From UMGS1649 sp045534225 (lineage in GTDB: Bacteria; Bacillota; Clostridia; TANB77; CAG-465): DNA of 6,581 nt. The position numbers and the translations under genes were made by a program. Positions 1-4,992 of this stretch are shown piece after piece. Under the pieces are notes generated by a model, which did no database searches, had not been told where the DNA came from, and saw nothing but the letters and a program-made list of their open reading frames with translations. The stretch lies in assembly GCA_045534225.1 (NCBI GenBank), contig JAZSJJ010000012.1:1-6581 (forward strand), given 5' to 3'. Position 1 is the stretch's first letter; every line of letters begins with the position of its first letter.

Positions 1-1305
1 TTCAGTCATAAAGTGTTTAAGTTCTGCTTCTTCAGTTACATTATTTGCATCGTATGCAACTACTGTATATGTGTTGTTTGCTTCGTTGTACACAGATTTA
101 TATCCTTCTGCTACAAAGTTTGTTCCAACACCTTCTGCTAAATTGTTAGCTGGGTTAAATGCTGTATATGTTCCACCCTTTACTATTATTGCTGATGTTT
201 CTCTTTCAGAGTCTTTTAAGTTTAGAGTAAATCTTGGTCCATATTCTACATTTGCTGTATTTCCAATAAATGTACCTGCGTTTATTGTTATTACAGCGTT
301 TCCTCTTGCATAAATTAATTCGTTATTATTTGTTTTACCTTCAGCATTTAATGATTTTGCGCCTACGTTTGTATATGTTCCACCATTTATTGTTACTTTA
401 CCTGTTTCTTTAGCCCATATTGCCATAGAATAGTTGTTTGTAGTGCATGCAGCATCTAATGTTCCTTCGCCTTCTATTGTTAAGTCTCCACCTGTTACTA
501 CCATAAACAATCCATCTCCGTTTGGATCATTTTTAGCTGTTATTGTTTTTCCGTTTAAGTTTAATGTTACTTTTTTGTCTACTTTTATTGCAGTAGGTAT
601 ATCTACATTAGCTAATAATTTAACAGTATCTCCATCTTTAGCTGCTTCGATTGCTTTAGTTAAATCTTCGTATTTTGTGCTGCCTATAGCTGCTACTTCT
701 TTATTTATTATTTCTGGTTCTTTTATATCATCACCAGTGTTTTCTTCTTTTTTATTTGTATCTACATTAGTGTTTACTTCGACTTTAGCTCCATCATCTG
801 TAAATTCAAAATTGAAAGATAGAGCTGGTACTACGAATTTTTTGTTTGTTTTATCGTATTTAGCACCATCTGTTACTGATCCCTCATCAACGTTTCCATC
901 ATAAGGAACTTCAATTGTTTTCATTTCATTATTAACGAAGAATATATGTAAGTCTTCTTCTATTTCTTTTATTGCTTCAGCTTCTGTTACTGGTACTGCT
1001 GGATTTTCTTCATCATTAACTATTTTGTACCATGATGCACCATCATAGAAATATGGTGTAACTGGTTCTAGGTCATTAAGTTTATTACCTAATGCAACCC
1101 ATACTTTAGATTCATTTATACCAGCATTAAAAGCTTCACCAGCTGTTATAATAACATCTGTATCAAATCTTGTAGAGCCATATATAATTGCTCCTTCTGT
1201 ATAACTATCTGCATCTTCTAAAACTGTCGCTGCAAAACAAGATGGAACTAAAAATATTGCTAATACTACAAATGCTAATACTGATATTTTTATTTTATTT
1301 CTCAT
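1..1305 (-). CDS. Secreted surface protein with pectate-lyase-like beta-helix repeats (3' end missing)
   Basis: The frame is open from ATG 1305-1303 to the left window edge, giving 435 residues with no stop. AGGAGG at 1318-1313 lies 7 nt before the start. Residues 1-25 form a signal peptide: basic MRNKIK, a hydrophobic stretch at 8-21, and probable signal peptidase I cleavage after CFA (23-25). Residues 27-200 are a module I do not recognise, ending in an acidic linker around 185-203. Residues 204-255 carry a sequence typical of Bacillota surface proteins (VAAIGSTKYEDLTKAIEAA, then GDTVKLL and VTLNLNGKTI). Rung-like motifs follow at 304-310 (VTINGGT), 339-345 (ITINAGT) and 373-379 (IIVKGGT), about 34 residues apart, as expected for a right-handed beta-helix. 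A second unit may begin near residue 422 (NVTEEAELKHF). The protein should be exported, and adhesion or glycan interaction is inferred only from the fold. No catalytic site is recognisable. Any C-terminal wall anchor would lie outside the window. Confidence 0.85.
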   Translation of the reverse strand, partial: MRNKIKISVLAFVVLAIFLVPSCFAATVLEDADSYTEGAIIYGSTRFDTDVIITAGEAFNAGINESKVWVALGNKLNDLEPVTPYFYDGASWYKIVNDEENPAVPVTEAEAIKEIEEDLHIFFVNNEMKTIEVPYDGNVDEGSVTDGAKYDKTNKKFVVPALSFNFEFTDDGAKVEVNTNVDTNKKEENTGDDIKEPEIINKEVAAIGSTKYEDLTKAIEAAKDGDTVKLLANVDIPTAIKVDKKVTLNLNGKTITAKNDPNGDGLFMVVTGGDLTIEGEGTLDAACTTNNYSMAIWAKETGKVTINGGTYTNVGAKSLNAEGKTNNNELIYARGNAVITINAGTFIGNTANVEYGPRFTLNLKDSERETSAIIVKGGTYTAFNPANNLAEGVGTNFVAEGYKSVYNEANNTYTVVAYDANNVTEEAELKHFMTE

Positions 1306-1312
1306 ATTGTTT

Positions 1313-1318
1313 CCTCCT
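1313..1318 (-). promoter_or_regulatory. Ribosome binding site of the beta-helix protein gene, abutting the upstream stop
   Basis: AGGAGG, a full Shine-Dalgarno match, directly follows the TAG stop (1321-1319) of the B-repeat gene and lies 7 nt before the ATG at 1305. Ribosomes ending the upstream gene finish on this site, which supports one transcript and possible translational coupling. Confidence 0.8.
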
Positions 1319-2383
1319 CTATTTTACTTTTATGTTTGTAACTGATTTTATTGTTCCTTTAACAAACTTTACAAGACCACTTGCTGGTACTGTTACATGA
1401 ATTGTTTGTCCTTGAGTGTTTATTACATCTGCTGTTCCTGCAACTGCTTTACCATTTAAAGTAAGATATAATCTAACTTGCTTTAATGTTGAAGATGGTA
1501 TTTCTTCTATTTTGTATGAAATAACATCTTCCTTTTCCCACTTAGCTGTTAGTGTTATGTTCTTTGTTATCTTAGTAGAAAAATCAAATTTCGCGCCGTT
1601 ATAGTACCAACCTAAGAAAGTATATCCACTTCTTGATGGATTTGATGGTTTGGCAACAGTTTTACCTTTTTCCACAGATTTACTTGTTACTTTATTGCTG
1701 TAACCATAATTAAATTTAACTGTATACTTTGTAGTAGTATTTGATGATGTTGTATCTTTATCTTCTTTATCATCTTTTTCTTCTACTTTAGTCCATTTAG
1801 CCGTTAACGTTAAGTTTTCTGTTACTTTAGTTGTAAAGTCAAATTTAACATCACCATTATACCATCCTGCAAATGTATAACCACTTCTTGTTGGATTAGT
1901 TGGTTCCATCGCAAGTTTGTCTGATTCTATTGTTTGTGACGCTACAGAGCTACCACCATTTGAATTAAATGCAACTGTATATGTTACAATTGTTGGTTCG
2001 TCTGTCGTACCAGGCCCTGGCACTACTGAAACATTATCTTCACTCCAAATAGCAGTTATTGTCATATCTTTTGTTATTTGGTTAGAAAAATCAAATTTAA
2101 CTCCGTCATAATACCAACCTTCAAATGAATATCCTTCTTTTTCAGGATCAGCTGGTTTTATTACTCCATTACCTCTTTCAACTTTAACAACGATGTCTCC
2201 TAAACCGTTTCCTACGCTAAATGTGACATCGTATGTATTATTCATAAGATTTGCAACGAGCCAACCTAAGAACATTGAAACTATCGCTATAATTACTATT
2301 ACTACTACTTTTAATACTTTATTATCTTCTTTTTTCTTTTTACCCTTAGTAGTAGTTTTTTTCTTAACCTCTTCTGTTTTCAT
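1319..2383 (-). CDS. Membrane-anchored protein with three InlB-type B-repeats
   Basis: This 354-residue protein starts at ATG 2383, with AAAGGAGG ending 5 nt upstream, and stops at TAG 1321-1319. A lysine-rich cytoplasmic tail (1-22) precedes one strong membrane helix (about 23-47). No cleavage site is evident, so it is probably a signal anchor with the rest outside the cell. Three Listeria-Bacteroides (InlB B-repeat, Flg_new type) beta-grasp domains follow at about 51-113, 135-197 and 220-282. Each has the hallmark GY(S/T)F.GWY, then KFDF, then a final T(L/I)TA.W. Linkers 114-134 (Pro/Gly) and 198-219 (Asp/Lys/Ser/Thr) separate them. Residues 283-354 are a beta-rich tail that I do not recognise. 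B-repeats are known as extracellular spacer or binding domains of bacterial surface proteins. The ligand is unknown, and no LPXTG motif is present. It is the first gene of an operon with the beta-helix protein downstream. Confidence 0.9.
   Translation of the reverse strand: MKTEEVKKKTTTKGKKKKEDNKVLKVVVIVIIAIVSMFLGWLVANLMNNTYDVTFSVGNGLGDIVVKVERGNGVIKPADPEKEGYSFEGWYYDGVKFDFSNQITKDMTITAIWSEDNVSVVPGPGTTDEPTIVTYTVAFNSNGGSSVASQTIESDKLAMEPTNPTRSGYTFAGWYNGDVKFDFTTKVTENLTLTAKWTKVEEKDDKEDKDTTSSNTTTKYTVKFNYGYSNKVTSKSVEKGKTVAKPSNPSRSGYTFLGWYYNGAKFDFSTKITKNITLTAKWEKEDVISYKIEEIPSSTLKQVRLYLTLNGKAVAGTADVINTQGQTIHVTVPASGLVKFVKGTIKSVTNIKVK
1538..1726 (-). repeat. B-repeat 3 of the anchored surface protein
   Basis: Residues 220-282. 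It opens YTVKFNYGYSN, lacks the usual NGG loop, has RSGYTFLGWYYNG at 251-263 and ends ITLTAKW. The GYTF motif lies 85 residues after that of copy 2, so the spacing is nearly regular. Copies 2 and 3 resemble each other more than either resembles copy 1. Confidence 0.85.
1793..1981 (-). repeat. B-repeat 2 of the anchored surface protein
   Basis: Residues 135-197. It is closest to the textbook repeat, with YTVAFNSNGGSSV at the start, RSGYTFAGWYNG at 166-177, KFDF at 180-183 and LTLTAKW at the end. The GYTF motif lies 84 residues after that of copy 1. Confidence 0.85.
2045..2233 (-). repeat. B-repeat 1 of the anchored surface protein
   Basis: Residues 51-113. It is the most divergent of the three copies: it opens YDVTFSVGNG, has GYSFEGWYYDG at 84-94, KFDFS at 96-100, and ends MTITAIW. 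It lies just outside the membrane helix. Confidence 0.8.
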
Positions 2384-2407
2384 TTTTTCCTCCTTTTACT
2401 CACAGAC

Positions 2408-2436
2408 ATTATATAACAAATCTTTTCTTATATCAA
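2408..2436 (-). promoter_or_regulatory. Sigma-A promoter of the surface-protein operon
   Basis: The -35 element TTGATA (2436-2431) and the -10 element TATAAT (2413-2408) are separated by exactly 17 bp, with only one mismatch to consensus. The transcript should start near 2401, giving a leader of about 18 nt that holds little more than the ribosome binding site (AGGAGG 2394-2389). The sequence just upstream of -35 is AT-rich and includes an imperfect inverted repeat at 2443-2457. Confidence 0.85.
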
Positions 2437-2476
2437 CGATTTTTGACAAATTGTTAAATATTCCCTTATATTTTAC

Positions 2477-2513
2477 AAAACAAAAAATGTACTGTGCTTC
2501 CACAATACATTTT
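2477..2513 (-). terminator. Rho-independent terminator after the rpmF-prfB cluster
   Basis: On the minus strand a 13-bp stem (2513-2501 pairing with 2496-2484, one G-T wobble) closes a GAAG loop. It runs directly into a T-rich tract (TTTTTT, G, TTTT). It starts 11 nt after the TAA of the small membrane protein gene, and it lies upstream of the surface-operon promoter, so it separates the two transcription units. Confidence 0.9.
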
Positions 2514-2523
2514 ATATGTTTTA

Positions 2524-2853
2524 TTACTTCTTATTAGTACTATTTCTATCCTTATTTTTTCTTATAACAAATCTAATGAAGTATACAAGTCCTGCTATAG
2601 CGTTATATATAACTAATAAATCTATGCAATTTCCCATGTTATATAACAAATTTATTGGAATTATGAAAGCTATAGATGTTAATACTAAGCTTATTAATAC
2701 ATCCCATTTTTCGTTCATAAGAACTATTGCTACATATACCACTGGAAAGATTATATATATTCCATCTAATATGGTTTTACCACCTTGCATAGCACATACA
2801 AGTAACGCTATAAATATAGCTGGTAATATAATTCTTAATATTCTTCTAATCAT
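2524..2853 (-). CDS. Small four-helix membrane protein, function unknown
   Basis: I do not recognise this family. The protein has 109 residues with four predicted membrane helices at about 5-22, 28-46, 51-71 and 77-97. Basic residues at both ends (MIRR and RKNKDR) place both termini in the cytoplasm. There are no obvious catalytic motifs; two cysteines (20, 76) sit in or near helices. I chose ATG 2853 because AGAGGTG lies 5 nt before it. An in-frame ATG at 2877, inside prfB, has no ribosome binding site. The site overlaps the prfB stop codon, so this gene is probably coupled to prfB and is the last gene of that unit, followed at once by a strong terminator. A link to translation is not implied by position alone. 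Confidence 0.75.
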   Translation of the reverse strand: MIRRILRIILPAIFIALLVCAMQGGKTILDGIYIIFPVVYVAIVLMNEKWDVLISLVLTSIAFIIPINLLYNMGNCIDLLVIYNAIAGLVYFIRFVIRKNKDRNSTNKK

Positions 2854-2858
2854 ATGTA

Positions 2859-2865
2859 CACCTCT
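2859..2865 (-). promoter_or_regulatory. Ribosome binding site overlapping the prfB stop; decides the downstream start
   Basis: AGAGGTG shares bases with the prfB stop TAG (2866-2864) and lies 5 nt before ATG 2853. It supports that start over the upstream ATG at 2877 and suggests re-initiation by ribosomes leaving prfB. Confidence 0.75.
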
Positions 2866-3967
2866 ATTTCTTTGCATTCATTTTTAGATATTCAGATATA
2901 AACAAATCTAAATCTCCATCCATAACTCCTTGTACGTTACCCATTTCTGCGTTTGTTCTATGGTCTTTAACCATAGTATATGGACAAAATACATAAGCAC
3001 GAATTTGGCTGCCCCATCCATTTTCTGAAAGTTCGCCTTTAATTTCTTTTAATCTTTCTTGGGATTTATCTAATTCATATTGATATAGTTTAGCTTTAAG
3101 CATCTTCATACAAGTTTCTCTGTTTTGTATTTGAGAGCGTTCCGTTTGACAAGCTACAACTATACCAGTTGGTATATGTTTAATTCTTACTGCAGAGTCT
3201 GTCTTGTTAACATGTTGTCCACCTGCACCACTTGCTCTATATGTTCCAACTTCTAAATCTTCTGCTTTAATTTCTACTTCTATATCGTCTTCTATTTCAG
3301 GCATTACATCTACAGCTGCAAATGAAGTATGTCTTCTTTTGTTTGCATCAAAAGGAGATATTCTAACAAGTCTGTGTACACCTTTTTCTGCTTTTAGATA
3401 ACCATAAGCATACATTCCTTTAACTCCAAATGTAACACTTTTAATTCCAGCTTCATCGCCTTCTTGCATATCATAAAGTGCATACTCAAAGCCTGAGCGT
3501 TCTGCCCATCTTGTATACATTCTATTTAGCATTTCCGCCCAGTCTTGAGACTCTGTTCCACCAGCGCCTGCATGTATAGTTACAATGGCATTTAATGTGT
3601 CATATTCTTCTGCAAGAAGCGAAGAAACTTCTAGTTTTTCTATCTTTCCTTTTAGTAGCTCAATTTCTTTTTCAAGATCTGCTTTAATACTTTCATCCAT
3701 TTCTTCTTTTAGAAGTTCATAAGAAACTGCTGCATTTTCTACTACATCTGCTACTTTATAATACGCAGCTAAAGCAACCTTTAACTCTTTTATTTCTTTT
3801 AGAACAACTCCACTTGATTTAGCATCATCCCAAAATCCCGCCTCTAGTGTTTTTTCTTCTAAAGCTTTTAGTTCTTGTTCTTTAGTTTCTATTTTTAATG
3901 TAGTCTTAATCTCATCTAATCTTTTTATATATTCTTCCAAGCTATATTTAATTTCTGTTAGCTCCAT
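2864..3967 (-). CDS. prfB: Peptide chain release factor 2 (RF2), no programmed frameshift
   Basis: RF2 reads UGA and UAA stop codons in the ribosomal A site and triggers release of the finished peptide. This is a full-length 367-residue protein. An N-terminal helical domain spans about 1-115. SPF at 204-206 is the stop-codon-recognition tripeptide specific to RF2 (RF1 has PxT). GGQ at 249-251 is the peptidyl-tRNA hydrolysis motif, in the family context SGAGGQHVNKT. The residue matching E. coli position 246 is alanine (245). The start is ATG 3967 with GGGAGG 6 nt upstream. Its first 20 bases overlap the pseudouridine synthase gene. In many bacteria codon 25 is an in-frame UGA crossed by +1 frameshifting; here codons 24-26 read TTA AAA ATA, so the protein is made in a single frame. 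The stop is TAG, which is read by RF1 and not RF2. Confidence 0.97.
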   Translation of the reverse strand: MELTEIKYSLEEYIKRLDEIKTTLKIETKEQELKALEEKTLEAGFWDDAKSSGVVLKEIKELKVALAAYYKVADVVENAAVSYELLKEEMDESIKADLEKEIELLKGKIEKLEVSSLLAEEYDTLNAIVTIHAGAGGTESQDWAEMLNRMYTRWAERSGFEYALYDMQEGDEAGIKSVTFGVKGMYAYGYLKAEKGVHRLVRISPFDANKRRHTSFAAVDVMPEIEDDIEVEIKAEDLEVGTYRASGAGGQHVNKTDSAVRIKHIPTGIVVACQTERSQIQNRETCMKMLKAKLYQYELDKSQERLKEIKGELSENGWGSQIRAYVFCPYTMVKDHRTNAEMGNVQGVMDGDLDLFISEYLKMNAKK

Positions 3968-4634
3968 TTATATCCTCCCATATACCTATATTATCTGGCA
4001 TAGCATTAAATTCCATAATATCGTCTTTAGTAGGATGAATGAACTTAAGCGAGCATGCAAAAAGCGCAAGGTCTCCTTTTGTTCCACCGTACTTAACATC
4101 ACCATATAACGGATGCCCAACGTTACTCATTTGCACTCTTATTTGATGATGACGACCTGTATGTAATTTAATTTTAACATATGTATGTTCTTTATTCTTA
4201 AAATTAGTATGACCAACTACTGTATAATCTAGTGACGCAAGTTTAGCATTCTTTTTATTTTCAGATACTACACTACTTGTATTAGTTCTTTCATCTTTAT
4301 ATAGATAGTTTTCTAGGTGTCCTGTACCTTCTAAATTTCCTTCTACAGCAGCAATATATTCTTTCTTAAAGTCTCCATTACGTATTGCTTCAGAAAGTCT
4401 ACTAGCACCTTTAGATGTTCTAGCAAACACCATAATACCTTCAGTCATACGATCTAATCTATGTACTAAGCCTAAGAACACTTCTCCAGGTTTATTGTAT
4501 TTTTCTTTTATATACGCTTTAACCAAAGTAAGCATATCTATATCTCCAGTTTTATCTGCTTGAGATGGAATGCCCGCAGGTTTTATTACTACTATACAGT
4601 GGTTGTCTTCATATATTACTTTTAACTCTTTCAT
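3948..4634 (-). CDS. RluA-family RNA pseudouridine synthase
   Basis: The family isomerises specific uridines to pseudouridine in rRNA or tRNA. The 228-residue product is a bare catalytic domain with no N-terminal S4 RNA-binding domain. It begins with the typical VIYEDNHCIVVIKPAG segment. HRLD at 58-61 contains the catalytic Asp61, although the next residues are RMTEG rather than the commoner RDTSG. LHTGRHHQIR at 157-166 is the conserved uridine-site and phosphate-binding strand, followed by HPLYGD. I chose ATG 4634 because GAGGA lies 5 nt upstream. An in-frame ATG at 4646 would add four residues but has no ribosome binding site. The TAA stop lies 20 nt inside prfB, so the two are co-translated. 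The gene starts just after a terminator hairpin. The target base cannot be predicted from sequence, so no symbol is given. Confidence 0.9.
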   Translation of the reverse strand: MKELKVIYEDNHCIVVIKPAGIPSQADKTGDIDMLTLVKAYIKEKYNKPGEVFLGLVHRLDRMTEGIMVFARTSKGASRLSEAIRNGDFKKEYIAAVEGNLEGTGHLENYLYKDERTNTSSVVSENKKNAKLASLDYTVVGHTNFKNKEHTYVKIKLHTGRHHQIRVQMSNVGHPLYGDVKYGGTKGDLALFACSLKFIHPTKDDIMEFNAMPDNIGIWEDINGANRN

Positions 4635-4646
4635 ATTATTCCTCAT

Positions 4647-4674
4647 AAAAGTAAAACCCCACGTTACGTGAGGT
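4647..4674 (-). terminator. Intrinsic terminator or attenuator between rpmF and the pseudouridine synthase
   Basis: On the minus strand an 8-bp stem (ACCTCACG with CGTGGGGT, one G-T wobble) closes a TAA loop and is followed by TTTTACTTTT. It begins 6 nt after the rpmF stop. The T tract ends just before the ribosome binding site of the next gene (4644-4640), which leaves no room for another promoter. Downstream genes are therefore probably fed by incomplete termination. Confidence 0.75.
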
Positions 4675-4679
4675 CTATC

Positions 4680-4874
4680 TTACTTTTCTTCTTTTTTAGT
4701 TTTGATTTCTACTACTTGTCTTTTATTATATTTTCCGCAAGCAGGACATGCTTTGTGTGGAAGTATTGTTTCTCCACAAGCTTCACATGTAGCTAATGAT
4801 TTTTCTTCTAATTTCCATGTAGAACGGCGAAGACCTGTTCTAGCTTTTGACCATCTTCTTTTTGGTTGTGCCAT
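4680..4874 (-). CDS. rpmF: 50S ribosomal protein L32 (zinc-ribbon form)
   Basis: This is a structural protein of the large ribosomal subunit, 64 residues, the usual length. It opens MAQPKRRWSKARTGLRRS, the variant here of the family's MAVPKRRTSK start, and has a zinc ribbon with Cys30, Cys33, Cys43 and Cys46. This is the C+ form, which binds zinc, in contrast to zinc-independent paralogues that have lost the cysteines. ATG 4874 is preceded by AAAGGAGGG. Transcription comes from a perfect-consensus promoter about 60 nt upstream, giving a leader of about 51 nt without a strong fold. The yceD (DUF177) gene that often precedes rpmF is absent; a copper ATPase gene lies upstream instead. A terminator follows directly, so rpmF is probably made in excess over the genes behind it. 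Confidence 0.97.
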   Translation of the reverse strand: MAQPKRRWSKARTGLRRSTWKLEEKSLATCEACGETILPHKACPACGKYNKRQVVEIKTKKEEK

Positions 4875-4931
4875 TTCTATTCCCTCCTTTAAGCGAACAC
4901 ATAATGCCCGAGATTATCTTATTACCCGTAT

Positions 4932-4960
4932 ATTATATAGCACGAGTTAAATATTGTCAA
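4932..4960 (-). promoter_or_regulatory. Perfect-consensus sigma-A promoter of rpmF
   Basis: TTGACA (4960-4955) and TATAAT (4937-4932) are separated by exactly 17 bp. The sequence upstream of -35 is A/T-rich (4961-4990) and could act as an UP element. The start point should fall near 4925. This fits the high constitutive output expected for a ribosomal protein gene. Confidence 0.92.
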
Positions 4961-4992
4961 GTGATTTTTATTAAAGTCGATTAAAAAACATA

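Noticed and set aside
434..904. A 156-codon open frame on the plus strand
   Set aside because: It lies wholly antisense to the beta-helix protein gene, whose minus-strand frame has a signal peptide, ribosome binding site and family motifs. The plus-strand product is low-complexity Ser/Phe/Val sequence without a ribosome binding site.
1231..1305. Lipoprotein signal (VPSC at residues 20-23) in the beta-helix protein
   Set aside because: Proline at the -2 position fits the lipobox poorly, and CFA just after it gives a plausible signal peptidase I site. A lipoprotein is not fully excluded.
2010..2020. CCAGGCCCTGG inverted repeat inside the B-repeat gene
   Set aside because: The one-base loop cannot form a stable hairpin, and the bases simply encode the Pro-Gly linker between repeats 1 and 2.
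2193..2537. Plus-strand open frame of 114 codons spanning the surface-operon promoter
   Set aside because: It crosses the promoter and terminator of minus-strand genes and is antisense to the start of the B-repeat gene. Its product is composition-biased (Phe/Ser/Thr/Ile) with no recognisable domain.
2854..2877. ATG 2877 as the start of the small membrane protein
   Set aside because: No ribosome binding site precedes it, and it would add eight residues encoded inside the prfB end. ATG 2853 has AGAGGTG at ideal spacing.
4635..4646. ATG 4646 as the start of the pseudouridine synthase
   Set aside because: It directly follows the terminator T tract without a ribosome binding site, and the GAGGA lying inside those four codons is correctly placed for ATG 4634.
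4968..4992. A/T-only inverted repeat after the copA stop as a terminator
   Set aside because: The pairing is all A-T, imperfect and has no T tract after it. It is better explained as the AT-rich upstream part of the rpmF promoter.
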